Source of the DNA: Actinomycetes bacterium
GTDB lineage: Bacteria > Actinomycetota > Actinomycetes > Mycobacteriales > Micromonosporaceae
Direction: 5' to 3'
Length of the DNA: 25,113 nucleotides
Assembly: GCA_021793335.1 (NCBI GenBank)
Contig: JAJYSW010000018.1
Span: 1 to 25,113 of the forward strand
Part shown: positions 1 to 8,137 of the stretch, one piece after another
Layout of the letters: the number at the start of each line of letters is the position of its first letter
How positions within the stretch are numbered: position 1 is the stretch's first letter
Position numbers and translations under genes: made by a program
Notes under the pieces: generated by a model
What the model was told of the DNA's origin: nothing
The model's input: the letters and a program-made list of their open reading frames with translations, nothing else
The model's database searches: none

Positions 1-12
1 CCCGCTCGGCTT

Positions 13-58
13 CGAGCGGCCGGCGTGTGTCGCGCCGCTCGCCGAAGCGTCGCGACAC
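13..58. terminator. Competing hairpins at left edge
   Basis: Two overlapping perfect inverted repeats are visible. CGAGCGGC (13-20) pairs with GCCGCTCG (34-41), and GTGTCGCG (27-34) pairs with CGCGACAC (51-58). They cannot form together. They may be the transcription terminator of a gene lying left of the window. No U-rich run follows. The rest of 1-258 shows no convincing gene on either strand. Confidence 0.35.
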
Positions 59-258
59 GCCCGGGGGTGGGGTTAGCACTACCTCGATTGACGGGCCAGC
101 GGTAGCGACAGGACAGCCTTTGCGCGCCAAGCTTAGAGCAGCGAAATCGGACACCTCTCGACACCGGCACCGCCGATCGCCCCGTGCCGTCGTATCTCTT
201 GGTCTGCTCTCGCCGAACACCGCCGCGCGATCACGAAACACTGAACCCTGGAGTGCCG

Positions 259-1302
259 ATGCCAACCGCACTGATCGAACGCCCCGCCAAGACCGGCAGC
301 GACTTCGCCGAGCTGACCCGCAGGGTCAACGAAGCGGGCCTCATGCGGCGCAGGCCCCGCTATTACGCGATCCGCTTCAGCATCGTCGCAGTACTGTACA
401 TCGGCACCTGGGCGGGCTTCGCGTTCATCGGTGACACCTGGCTCCAGATGTTCACCGCGGCCGTCCTGGCCATCGTCAGCGCGCAGGTCGCGCTGCTGGG
501 CCACGACATCGCGCACCGGCAGGTCTTCCGCACCCGCAAGCCCTCCGAGCGCGTCGGCTTCTTCACCGGCAACCTCGCCAACGGGATGGGCTACGGCTGG
601 TGGAACGACAAGCACACCCGCCACCACGCCAACCCCAACCACGAGGAACTCGATCCCGACGTCGGGCCGGGACTGTTCGTGTGGTCGAAGCGCCAGGCGC
701 GCCTGGCTCAGGGCATCGACCGGTTCTTCGGCAAGTACCAGGCGCAGCTGTTCTTCCCCGTGCTGACCCTCGAAGGCTTCAACCTGCACGTCTCGGGCAT
801 CAAATCGGTGCTCAAGCCCGGCCTCAAGCACCGGGCGTTGGAGGCGGCGCTGCTCGCGGCCCACTTCATCGGTTACACGGCCGCCGTGTTCCTGGTGCTG
901 TCGCCGGGCAAGGCGATCGTGTTCATCCTCGTGCACAAGGCTCTCTGGGGCGTGTACATGGGCTCGATCTTCGCGCCGAACCACAAGGGCATGCCGACCT
1001 TCGTCGGCGAACAGCAGCTCGACTTCCTGCGCAAGCAGGTCCTGACCTCCCGCAATGTACGCGGCGGATGGCTGATGGACGCGGGCATGGGCGGCCTGAA
1101 CTACCAGATCGAGCACCACCTGTTCCCGGGCATGCCCTCGCCGCACCTGGGCAAGGCCCAGCCGATCGTGCGCGAGTTCTGTGAGGAGAAGGGCATTCCC
1201 TACCACGAGACGGGCCTGATCCAGTCCTGGCGCGAGGCCCTCGGCGAGCTCCACCGCAACGGCGAGCCGCTGCGCAACCCCGAGCCGGCCGAGGCCCGCT
1301 GA
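259..1302 (+). CDS. Membrane fatty acid desaturase
   Basis: A 347-residue di-iron membrane desaturase that introduces a double bond into a fatty-acyl chain, probably of acyl-lipid or acyl-CoA, at the cytoplasmic membrane. The three histidine boxes are intact: HDIAH (82-86), HTRHH (119-123) and a Q-I-E-H-H box (283-287, NYQIEHHLFP context). The last has the QxxHH form typical of the linoleoyl-CoA/front-end-like desaturase family (COG3239). Hydrophobic segments lie around residues 40-80 and 190-230. The frame is open from 184, but the ATG at 259 is preferred: GGAG lies 5 nt upstream and the residues before it are not desaturase-like. It appears to be a single-gene unit ending at a strong hairpin (1340-1372). 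No regulator is adjacent. Regiospecificity cannot be read from sequence alone. Confidence 0.93.
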   Translation: MPTALIERPAKTGSDFAELTRRVNEAGLMRRRPRYYAIRFSIVAVLYIGTWAGFAFIGDTWLQMFTAAVLAIVSAQVALLGHDIAHRQVFRTRKPSERVGFFTGNLANGMGYGWWNDKHTRHHANPNHEELDPDVGPGLFVWSKRQARLAQGIDRFFGKYQAQLFFPVLTLEGFNLHVSGIKSVLKPGLKHRALEAALLAAHFIGYTAAVFLVLSPGKAIVFILVHKALWGVYMGSIFAPNHKGMPTFVGEQQLDFLRKQVLTSRNVRGGWLMDAGMGGLNYQIEHHLFPGMPSPHLGKAQPIVREFCEEKGIPYHETGLIQSWREALGELHRNGEPLRNPEPAEAR

Positions 1303-1339
1303 GAATCGCGCCGACGCCCTCGGCGCGAACAGTGACAAC

Positions 1340-1372
1340 ACGGCCGATCGCGCGATTCGCGCGGTCGGCCGT
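1340..1372 (+). terminator. Long hairpin after desaturase
   Basis: ACGGCCGA (1340-1347) pairs with TCGGCCGT (1365-1372). CGCGCG (1349-1354) pairs with CGCGCG (1358-1363), and a T-G wobble joins the two stems around a 3-nt loop. The stem is about 15 bp and starts 38 nt after the desaturase stop. There is no U-run, as is common for actinobacterial intrinsic terminators. Confidence 0.6.
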
Positions 1373-1609
1373 ACGCCGTGTCCGTGCCGCCGCGCTAGGT
1401 CCCGTCGAGCACCCTGGCCCGGCGCCGTCCGGCCCGCTCTCCCAGGGCCACCACCAGGGCCGGTCGCCGTTTCGCGGCGGCAGACAGCGCGCCCGCTGGC
1501 CTCACCGCCGGGCCGCCCGAATCCGAGACCGGGACCCGGTCCGCCCTCTGCTTTGCGGGCGGGCGAATGGACTCGGATACCGTCTCGCCCCGAGTCCTTG
1601 AACCGGCCC

Positions 1610-1615
1610 TAGGAT
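1610..1615 (+). promoter_or_regulatory. -10-like box before CPBP start
   Basis: TAGGAT fits TANNNT and ends 7 nt before the ATG at 1623, the spacing expected for a leaderless mRNA starting at the ATG. The same bases contain AGGA, which could instead act as a weak ribosome binding site. No clear -35 is seen. Confidence 0.4.
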
Positions 1616-1622
1616 CTGCCTC

Positions 1623-2552
1623 ATGTCCCCCCTTGCGCTTCCGGTCCGAGGCCCGAGCGACACCACCCGATGGGTCCTGCCCGTGGCACTGCCGATCGCG
1701 GTCGTGCTCGCCGTCCACACGCTGACCGGTACCGAGGCGACCGGTGCGGTGCTGCGCAGCGTCGGGGTCGGCGCGATGTGGGGCGGCTCGCTCGTCGCCG
1801 GGCTGGTCGTGACGGTGGCGGCGGTCCTCGCCGCGACGATGCTCCGGAGTGGGTCCGGGCGCGCCCGGGATCTCGCGACGTCCCCTTCGACCTGGATCGC
1901 GGTCGCCGTCGTCGCTTATTTCATCCTGCTCACCGCGGTCGGCTCGCGAATCGTGCCGCTGCCGTTCTTTGACGCCTTCGAGCGGCACTGGCAGGGCAAG
2001 GTCCTCGACCTGCTGTGGGTCGCGATCCTGTTCGCGATGCTGCGCCGCTGGGCGCGCCGGGAAGCGGGTCTGCGGTTGACGGTCCGACGCGGTTCGCTGC
2101 GGCCCGCGATGTTCACGATCGGAGCGGTCTTCGCGCTGTTCATCGGCCTCACCGTGCTGTCCGTGGCGCTCGACCCGGCGTCGAGATCGGCGGTGGGCGC
2201 CGAACAGCTCCTGTTCGACGGCACCCTCCCGAACCTCACCGAGGAGCTCATCTGGCGCGGCGCGATGCTCGCCTTGCTCGATCGGGCGTTCGGCACACCG
2301 AGGCGACTGTTCGGCGCGAAAGTCGGGTGGGGTCTGGTGATCGCCTCGGTGGTCTTCGGTCTCGGCCATGCGGTCATGGTCGATCTGGCCACCGGTGCGT
2401 GGAGCGTCGACATCGCGGGCGGGGTCTTCGCCGCCGTCATGGGCTTGGCGCTGGGCTGGATCTGGGCGCGCACCGGCAGCGTCTGGCCGGCGTTCCTGCT
2501 GCACTGCGCTCCTGAGCTCGGTGTGGACATCGGCATGGCGCTGACCGGCTAG
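1623..2552 (+). CDS. CPBP family intramembrane metalloprotease
   Basis: A 309-residue multi-pass membrane protein with the signature of the CPBP (Abi/CAAX-processing) glutamic-type intramembrane proteases. Motif 1 is EELIWRG (E207, E208, R212), motif 2 is FGLGH (F245, H249), and a third histidine is at 294 (HCAPE). About seven or eight hydrophobic segments are visible, the first at roughly 17-37. Bacterial members process or bind membrane peptides; some give bacteriocin self-immunity or act on prenylated-like substrates. No substrate can be assigned here. The gene stands alone on the + strand, and convergent small genes follow across an inverted repeat at 2558-2593. The start is ATG 1623, supported by the -10 box directly upstream. 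Confidence 0.88.
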   Translation: MSPLALPVRGPSDTTRWVLPVALPIAVVLAVHTLTGTEATGAVLRSVGVGAMWGGSLVAGLVVTVAAVLAATMLRSGSGRARDLATSPSTWIAVAVVAYFILLTAVGSRIVPLPFFDAFERHWQGKVLDLLWVAILFAMLRRWARREAGLRLTVRRGSLRPAMFTIGAVFALFIGLTVLSVALDPASRSAVGAEQLLFDGTLPNLTEELIWRGAMLALLDRAFGTPRRLFGAKVGWGLVIASVVFGLGHAVMVDLATGAWSVDIAGGVFAAVMGLALGWIWARTGSVWPAFLLHCAPELGVDIGMALTG

Positions 2553-2557
2553 CGTCT

Positions 2558-2593
2558 GTCCGCGGTGGCCTATGAGCGTGTTCTGCCGCGGAC
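2558..2593. terminator. Bidirectional terminator-like inverted repeat
   Basis: GTCCGCGG (2558-2565) and CCGCGGAC (2586-2593) are perfect 8-bp arms around a 20-nt loop. They lie between the convergent CPBP gene and the small gene ending at 2603. Confidence 0.45.
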
Positions 2594-2602
2594 GCACGGG
2601 AC

Positions 2603-2866
2603 TCATGGGGCGCGTTCGACGATCTTGCGGGCTTGAAGCTCGATCCAGGCGCACCATTCATCGCCGCGCCATGCGCCGTGCCAGCTCGGTCCCGAGCCGG
2701 GGCGCTCCGAGAATTCGCACACCTTGCTGGGGCCGTTGCCGTCATTGCAGTCGACCCGATAGCAGGCGGCTGCTCCGCAGACGCGAAAGACCGTGAAGAT
2801 CGCCGGGCCGCGCCGGAACTCGCCGAGGTAGTCGTCCGCGAGCGCGTCCGAGGATGGTTCATCCAT
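2603..2866 (-). CDS. Small Cys/Trp-rich protein, unknown function
   Basis: An 87-residue predicted cytoplasmic protein that I do not recognise. Its ATG (2866) overlaps the stop of the upstream gene by 8 nt (stop at 2859-2861), so translation is probably coupled and the two genes form a pair. It has an acidic N-terminus (MDEPSSDALADDY) and a core with five cysteines (VCGAAAC, VDC, VCEF, EWCAW) and three tryptophans near the end. There is no signal peptide or membrane segment. The frame stays open further upstream (to 2998), but that extension is low-complexity Arg/Ser/Gly and lies inside the neighbour, so the internal ATG is chosen. The cysteines do not form an obvious zinc-finger spacing. Confidence 0.7.
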   Translation of the reverse strand: MDEPSSDALADDYLGEFRRGPAIFTVFRVCGAAACYRVDCNDGNGPSKVCEFSERPGSGPSWHGAWRGDEWCAWIELQARKIVERAP

Positions 2867-3179
2867 TGCGCAACACCGTCTCCCCGGCTCCCCGACGCTC
2901 GCCGTTGTAGAAGACCATGAACGCTTTGACCTCGACCCATTCCCGCCATCCTGCGCCGGCGGTCTGCCAATCGTGGCCCCAGGCCGCCTTGAGCGCACCG
3001 GAGTTCAGGCCGGAGACGACCAGCACGATGTCTTCATGATCGCCGTTCGCATATACCTGGAATGAATCAGGCGCCTCCGAGCTCGAAGCGCGAACGGCGA
3101 AGGCGTGCATGCCGTCGCTGAAGCGTCCGCGCTCCAAACTCGCTGATTTCCGACTGCTCGATCGACTGATGTCGGTCAC
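2859..3179 (-). CDS. Small protein, unknown function, first of a pair
   Basis: A 106-residue protein that I do not recognise. It starts with GTG at 3179, preceded by a strong ribosome binding site (GGAAGGAG, 7 nt spacer); an ATG 5 nt upstream runs straight into a stop. The N-terminal 20 residues are Ser/Arg-rich. The rest reads like a small alpha/beta domain (hydrophobic IVLVVSGL, then HDWQTAGAGWREWVEVKAFMVFYNG). There is no membrane segment or signal peptide. It overlaps the following small Cys/Trp-rich gene by 8 nt, which suggests that the two products act together, for example as a complex. No toxin, antitoxin or DNA-binding motif is evident. Confidence 0.7.
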   Translation of the reverse strand: MTDISRSSSRKSASLERGRFSDGMHAFAVRASSSEAPDSFQVYANGDHEDIVLVVSGLNSGALKAAWGHDWQTAGAGWREWVEVKAFMVFYNGERRGAGETVLRNG

Positions 3180-3582
3180 GTCATGTCTCCTTCCGGCACG
3201 GAACGCGTACCGCTAGCTCAACACAACATAAAAGCAGGTCAAGGCCGGACACAATGTCGCCTATCGGACTCTGACTCCCTCAAGGGGGACGCCGCGTCAC
3301 GATCGCTGTACCGAAACCCCGCCGGGGCCTTGGCCTTTCGCAATATCACCACCATTTGCGACCATGACCGAATATCGAGCGAAAAGTTTCCTCAAGGCGG
3401 CAACGGCAGCATGTTCACCGCTCGAAGGGGAAGGCGCCCTCGACAGAAGAGGCGGCGGTCCGGGCCCCGGAGACCGTCCGCACCGGGCACGAGAACGGGC
3501 GGCTCCGGCGCCCGCGGGCCGGGCCGGGCCACACGGCGTGCCGCAAGCGATCGGCACGGCCGCGCCTCGGGGGCCGTCGCCC
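3180..3582. other. Intergenic region downstream of dnaG
   Basis: A 403-nt stretch between the small gene pair and the dnaG stop. The part near 3200-3400 is less GC-rich and holds a candidate minus-strand promoter at 3225-3254. The part near 3440-3580 is extremely GC-rich, with several short inverted repeats, e.g. CGGGCG (3496-3501)/CGCCCG (3509-3514) and ACGGCC (3556-3561)/GGCCGT (3572-3577). The latter could end dnaG transcription. An 86-codon minus frame at 3297-3557 lacks a good start context and is not called. Confidence 0.45.
3225..3254 (-). promoter_or_regulatory. Candidate promoter of small gene pair
   Basis: Reading the minus strand, TTGTGT (3254-3249) and TATGTT (3230-3225) are separated by 18 nt, about 46 nt before the GTG at 3179. 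The region is distinctly AT-richer than its surroundings. An alternative -35, TTGACC, lies between the two boxes. Confidence 0.35.
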
Positions 3583-5457
3583 TCATTCCACGACGTTCGC
3601 GGCCTGGTCTCGCAGCGAACGCGCGTGCTGCTCCAGGCCCATGAGCTTGCCGAACAGGCTCATGTACTCGTCCTTATCGGTGCTCGGGTTGATCCGTTGC
3701 AGACGCCGTTTGAGGTCGGCCAGCTCAGCGTCGACGACCGGGCGCTGAATGCGCGCCAGCAGCGTGCGCACATAGACCGCGTCGGGCTCGCGGTCGAGCC
3801 GCAGTTCCTCGACCGCCAACTCGTTCACCAGCGCCTGCGCCGCGATCTCGGCGCAGGCGGCGGACACCGCGGCGATCCAGTTCGCGCCCGCGGCGGCGTT
3901 CGCCGTTCCCCCGGCCGCCACGACGGCCTCACGCACCGCCCGGTAATTCGGGTCGGTATAAGGCGTGGCGTCGATCGCGTCGAAGTACGGCCCGGCGATC
4001 TGCGGGGCCTGGAGCGCCAGCTTGAGCAGCTCCCGCTGCGCGCGCAGCTGCGTCGAGTCGACGTCGCGGCTTCGCCTCGGCGTGGGCACCTGTTCGGAGG
4101 CCCGACTCGTAGCCGCGCCCGCCGCCGCGCCCGCGACGGCACGGCGCAGTTCGGCCTTCTCCTTGCCCAGACGCCCGGCGTAGTCACCGATGTACTCGTC
4201 GACGAGGCCACGGTCCTTGACGCGGGCCAGCAGCGGCGCAATGGCGCGGGTGGCGTGCAGACGGCCCTCGGCGGTGTCGAGATCGTGCTTGGCGATCTCG
4301 CGGTCGAGTGCGAACTGGACCAGCGGCGTGTGCCGTTCGATGAGTTCGCGCACCGCCTCGTCGCCTCGGTGCTGGCGCAGTTCGCACGGGTCCTGGCCGT
4401 CGGGGGTGATGGCGATATAGGTCTGGGAGACGAACCGCTGCTCTTCTTCGAAGGCTTTGAGCGCGGCCCGCTGCCCGGCCTCGTCGCCGTCGAAGGTGAA
4501 GATGATGCGCCCGTTCGCGGTCTCGGAGTCGAACAGGAACCGCCGCAGGATGCGGATGTGCTCGGCGCCGAAGGCGGTGCCGCAGGTGGCGATCGCGACG
4601 GGGACGCCCGCAAGGTGGCAGGCCATGACGTCGGTGTAGCCCTCGACGATGACCGCGCGCCCGGTCTTGGCGATCGCTCTGCGCGCCAGGTCGATGCCGT
4701 AGAGCACCTGTGATTTCTTATAGAGCGGTGTTTCGGGCGTGTTCAGATATTTCGGGCCTTGGTCGTCCTCGAAGAGCTTGCGGGCGCCGAAACCGATCGC
4801 CGCACCTGAGGAATCGCGGATCGGCCAGATGAGGCGGCGGCGGAATCGGTCGATGAGGTTGCCGGTGCGGCTGGGTTTGGCCAGGCCCGCGCCGGTGATC
4901 TCCTCGGCGGTGAAGCCCTTGGCGCGCAGGTGCTTGGTGAGCGCGTCCCAGGAGTCGGGGGCGTAGCCGCAGCCGAAGGCGGCGGCGGCCTCGCGGTCGA
5001 AGCCGCGTTCGGTGAGGAAGCGGCGGGCGATCTGGGCCTCGGGCTCGACGATCCGGCTCGTGTAGAAGTCGGCGGCGAGGGCGTGGGCTTCGAGCAGCCG
5101 CTGCTTGAGGCCCGGCTGGGTGGACGGTCCGCGCCGCACACGACCGTCGATGTCCTCATAGGTCAGTTTGAGGCCCGCGCGAGCCGCGAGGCGTTCGACG
5201 GCCTCGACGAAGGTGAGCCCGTCGAGCTCGGTGAGGAACGTGATGGCATCGCCGCCGACGCCGCAGCCGAAGCAGTGGTAGACGCCGCGAGCGGGCGTGA
5301 CGTTGAAACTCGGCGAGCGCTCGTCGTGGAAAGGGCACAGCCCTTTGAGATTGCCGCCACCCGCGTTGCGCAATGTGACACGCTCACCGATCACCTCGGC
5401 GATGTCGACACGCTCGCGAACCAGTTGGATATCGGCGTCACGGATCCGGCCTGCCAC
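3583..5457 (-). CDS. dnaG: DNA primase DnaG
   Basis: A 624-residue bacterial primase that makes RNA primers for chromosome replication and works with the DnaB helicase. The N-terminal CHC2 zinc-binding domain has C41, H44, C62 and C65 (CPFH ... CFGC). The catalytic core follows, with the TOPRIM EGYTD motif (E272) and the DGDEAG metal-binding motif (D323, D325). The C-terminal ~200 residues (from about 425) match the position of the helicase-binding domain, after an Ala-rich linker. Length is normal for actinobacterial DnaG. The start is GTG 5457, giving MAGRIRDADIQLVRERVDI, the standard beginning of the family. The usual actinobacterial partner dgt (dGTP triphosphohydrolase) is not upstream; a divergent membrane-protein gene is there instead. 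Confidence 0.97.
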   Translation of the reverse strand: MAGRIRDADIQLVRERVDIAEVIGERVTLRNAGGGNLKGLCPFHDERSPSFNVTPARGVYHCFGCGVGGDAITFLTELDGLTFVEAVERLAARAGLKLTYEDIDGRVRRGPSTQPGLKQRLLEAHALAADFYTSRIVEPEAQIARRFLTERGFDREAAAAFGCGYAPDSWDALTKHLRAKGFTAEEITGAGLAKPSRTGNLIDRFRRRLIWPIRDSSGAAIGFGARKLFEDDQGPKYLNTPETPLYKKSQVLYGIDLARRAIAKTGRAVIVEGYTDVMACHLAGVPVAIATCGTAFGAEHIRILRRFLFDSETANGRIIFTFDGDEAGQRAALKAFEEEQRFVSQTYIAITPDGQDPCELRQHRGDEAVRELIERHTPLVQFALDREIAKHDLDTAEGRLHATRAIAPLLARVKDRGLVDEYIGDYAGRLGKEKAELRRAVAGAAAGAATSRASEQVPTPRRSRDVDSTQLRAQRELLKLALQAPQIAGPYFDAIDATPYTDPNYRAVREAVVAAGGTANAAAGANWIAAVSAACAEIAAQALVNELAVEELRLDREPDAVYVRTLLARIQRPVVDAELADLKRRLQRINPSTDKDEYMSLFGKLMGLEQHARSLRDQAANVVE

Positions 5458-5673
5458 TGCTCACCCCACTTCGAAGACTCCACCATTCTCCCTCTCCGCG
5501 GCGAGACTTGGACTGCGGCCGCCGAAGCATGTGAGGCCCGCGATCCACCCGGCGAGACCACGATGAAAGTGATCGTCATGTCGCGGAACGCCTCCGATGC
5601 GAGCCCCTGCTTTAGCATGTTCCTCAGTCGATGGTTCCTGGACCACGCCTCTCGGTTGCGCACCTCGATCCGC

Positions 5674-5679
5674 TAGAGT
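5674..5679 (+). promoter_or_regulatory. -10-like box before 5688 start
   Basis: TAGAGT fits TANNNT and ends 8 nt before the ATG at 5688. With no Shine-Dalgarno sequence visible, this favours a leaderless transcript. The -35 is not obvious. The remaining intergenic DNA (5458-5673) shows no gene. Confidence 0.4.
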
Positions 5680-5687
5680 CCCCTATC

Positions 5688-8111
5688 ATGCCGGACCCAT
5701 CGCCCGAGCAACCGCCCTCCTGGCCCCCGGCCAGCGAGCCGGCGGCCACACCCACCAATCCTCCCCGCATCACCGCGCGCGGGGTGGGGCATCTGCCCTC
5801 CGCTTCACCGGAGGACGACACGGTGGGCGCGGCCGTTCCCGAGCCCGCACCGGCGCCCAGCGACTTCGCCGACCTCACCGCAGACGTCCCACTGCCGAAC
5901 CGAACCCCCGAGACCCCTCCGCAGCCACCCCAGCAGACCCCTCAATACGATCCTCCGTCGCCGCCCGCGGCCCCCGAGATGCCGCGCCAGCAGAAATGGG
6001 GCGAGGCGCCGGACATGAGCGGCGAATGGCCGCCGCGCGAGAACCAGGACTGGATCACCCAGCAGGCCCGCACCGGCGGCTGGGGCAGCTCCCCGAGCGC
6101 CGCCCCGTGGCCCGGGGCCCCGGCCGACGCTCCGGCGGCACCGGCCGACCAGGCGCGCATGCCGGGCACGGCCCCCGCGCCGCACAGCGCCGAACCCCGG
6201 GGGACCGCGAGCCTCCCGACCGAGCACCCCGCGCTCGATCCGCATCAGCGTGGCGCCCCCCGGCACGAGCAGCAGACCGAATGGTCTCCCGATACGCGCC
6301 CGGGAGGCGCCGAAGGCCACCGTGCGGGGCCTTACGGTCCCGATCCGCGTGCAGCCGATCAGCGTACCGACGACCGGACCCCTCCCGAAGGGAAGCGCGA
6401 AGCACCCCAGGGAACTCCGGCCCCCGCCGCCTCCTCTGAACCCGACGCGGCCGCCTCCGAACCCGCGGCACCGCGCTCGGAGGGCAAGGCCGCCTCACCG
6501 CCGACGCACGCGGGCGTCCGCTACGCCATCTACGGCGTCGGCGGCATCATCACCCTCGGCCTCATCATCGCCATCGTCGTCATGCTCGGAGGGCCGCCCG
6601 CGAACGAGCCGTCCGGTTCCGAGGACGGCGGCGGCGGGACCTCCGAGGAGACCGCCACGGCCGGCGAGGGCCTCGACGCCGAGCGCTACGCCGAACTGGC
6701 CGCAGCCGCCGGCACCGCCGCCTGGTTCGAGTACCGCTACGGCACGCCCGGCGAGAACACCGCGGGCGAAGAGATCCCGATGGTCGGCGGCGACGCCGTC
6801 ACCACCGAGGCCCTGTTCGCCGACGCCGACCGCAGCGTCCAAGGCCAGCTCCTCTACGTGGCCGACGACGCGGCGCTCTCCGGGGTCGACCACGTCTCCG
6901 TCCTGGAATCCCGCGACGACGTGCTGGGAATAGCGCCTCGCGCAGGCGGCCGCTTCTCCGAGGAGGGCGTCCCCGAACTCGAACTCGTCGAAGGCTCCAC
7001 CGCGGACTGCATCGCGGGGCTCGACGGCGAACTCGGCGCGCCCGTCGCGCTCGCGCGCCCCGAGCAGAGCGGCGAGATCGACGCACACGCCGTCATCGTC
7101 TTCTCCGGCGGCGTCCTCGCCACCACGGGCATCAGCGGCGCACAGGGCGGCACCTGCCTCCAACTGCCCGAGGGTCTCGTCCCGACCGATGTGGCCCTCA
7201 CCGACGGCAACGAGCTGGCGCTCGTCACCACCTGGAACCCGGCGGACCAGACCGGCGCGCTCGTCGTGGTGGCCTTGGCGGACAAGGCCGGCTCGTATAA
7301 TTCGAGCTGGTCCGAGTCGTACCCGGGCCTTCCGAACCCGGGACATTTCGGCGCCGCGTCGGTCATCGGCCGAGTCGAACTGCCGCTGTCCGCGCCCACC
7401 TCGGTCGACGCATGGTCGGACTCCTCCGGTTCGATGAACCTCGGCCGGACCACCGTCGACGAGCTTCCGCACGCCGACACCGTCGCGACCGCCGCTCACG
7501 CGCTGGTCGGATCGCTCAGCGAGAGCCAGGCCGTCACGGTCGACCTGACCGGCGTCCTCACGGGCCTGGCAGCCCAGCACCTCGAAGGCGCCGAGTTCGC
7601 CTTCGACGCCACGGCCTCCGAACCGGCCGCATTTGACGGCGGTGTGGCCGACGTGGCCGTGAACGGTGACGTCTTCGCCGTCGCGACCGGCGGCGGCGTC
7701 GTCCACGAACTGGATGCCGCGCTGTCGGAGACCGCCGCAGTGGAGGTCGGGCCGAACCCGTCCTGCCTGGTGGTCGGCACGCAGAGCGGTCAGTTCATCG
7801 CCACCAGCCGTGGCGACTCGGCGGTGCGCTGGGTCTCCGGCGGCGAGATCACCGATGAATTGACCGACGCGCGCCTGACCGACGCGGTCTGCGCCGCCGA
7901 GACACCGACGCTCGGTGTCCAGGGCTACGCGGGCGACGCCACGGTGCTGCTGGTCTCCGACTTCGAGGGACGGGCGCTCCACACCTACCTGGTCGGGTCT
8001 GCGGCGCTCCCGAACGGGGCCGAGATCAACGGTGAGGGCTTCGCCTACGGCGGCGCCTATACCGTCCAGGGGCAGCCCTTCGACGCCTCGGTCACGCTCG
8101 ACTTGGAGTGA
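5688..8111 (+). CDS. Single-pass membrane protein, Pro-rich N-terminus
   Basis: An 807-residue protein of unknown function. Residues 1 to about 275 are disordered and rich in Pro, Ala and Glu. A single membrane segment (about 279-302, GVGGIITLGLIIAIVVMLGG) follows. Then come a Gly/Glu/Thr-rich linker and an extracytoplasmic part of about 480 residues dominated by short beta-strand-like stretches (e.g. HAVIVFSGGVLATTGISGA, GDVFAVATGGGVVHELD, ATVLLVSDFEGRALHTYLVG). The spacing resembles a beta-propeller or quinoprotein-like fold, but no canonical repeat motif is certain. Only three or four cysteines occur in the outer part. ATG 5688 is chosen over the open frame from 5631 because the promoter-like TAGAGT lies between them. 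Its stop overlaps an in-frame GTG of the downstream dus frame, but dus seems to have its own promoter. Confidence 0.85.
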   Translation: MPDPSPEQPPSWPPASEPAATPTNPPRITARGVGHLPSASPEDDTVGAAVPEPAPAPSDFADLTADVPLPNRTPETPPQPPQQTPQYDPPSPPAAPEMPRQQKWGEAPDMSGEWPPRENQDWITQQARTGGWGSSPSAAPWPGAPADAPAAPADQARMPGTAPAPHSAEPRGTASLPTEHPALDPHQRGAPRHEQQTEWSPDTRPGGAEGHRAGPYGPDPRAADQRTDDRTPPEGKREAPQGTPAPAASSEPDAAASEPAAPRSEGKAASPPTHAGVRYAIYGVGGIITLGLIIAIVVMLGGPPANEPSGSEDGGGGTSEETATAGEGLDAERYAELAAAAGTAAWFEYRYGTPGENTAGEEIPMVGGDAVTTEALFADADRSVQGQLLYVADDAALSGVDHVSVLESRDDVLGIAPRAGGRFSEEGVPELELVEGSTADCIAGLDGELGAPVALARPEQSGEIDAHAVIVFSGGVLATTGISGAQGGTCLQLPEGLVPTDVALTDGNELALVTTWNPADQTGALVVVALADKAGSYNSSWSESYPGLPNPGHFGAASVIGRVELPLSAPTSVDAWSDSSGSMNLGRTTVDELPHADTVATAAHALVGSLSESQAVTVDLTGVLTGLAAQHLEGAEFAFDATASEPAAFDGGVADVAVNGDVFAVATGGGVVHELDAALSETAAVEVGPNPSCLVVGTQSGQFIATSRGDSAVRWVSGGEITDELTDARLTDAVCAAETPTLGVQGYAGDATVLLVSDFEGRALHTYLVGSAALPNGAEINGEGFAYGGAYTVQGQPFDASVTLDLE

Positions 8112-8131
8112 GCGGCCGTCACTGGGATAAT
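8103..8131 (+). promoter_or_regulatory. Promoter of dus (leaderless)
   Basis: TTGGAG (8103-8108), an exact 17-nt spacer and GATAAT (8126-8131) form one of the best sigma-A-type promoters in the window. Transcription would begin at about 8138, the G of a GTG start codon. The -35 overlaps the last codons of the preceding gene. Confidence 0.65.
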
Positions 8132-8137
8132 CGACCG

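Larger units (their letters stand above)
1303..1622. other. Intergenic region, desaturase to CPBP gene
   Basis: This 320-nt stretch carries the hairpin at 1340-1372 and, at its right end, a TAGGAT -10-like box before the next start. I see no credible coding sequence. The open frames here are short, or shadow the next gene. Confidence 0.5.

Noticed and set aside
1395..2657. A 420-codon minus frame opposite the CPBP gene
   Set aside because: Its translation is Arg/Asp/His-rich low complexity, while the + frame carries the protease motifs.
3297..3557. An 86-codon minus frame downstream of dnaG
   Set aside because: No ribosome binding site; the product is Pro/Ala/Arg low complexity; and it lies in a hairpin-rich region.
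3364..4713. A 449-codon + frame opposite dnaG
   Set aside because: dnaG is unmistakable on the other strand; this is a mirror of its codon bias.
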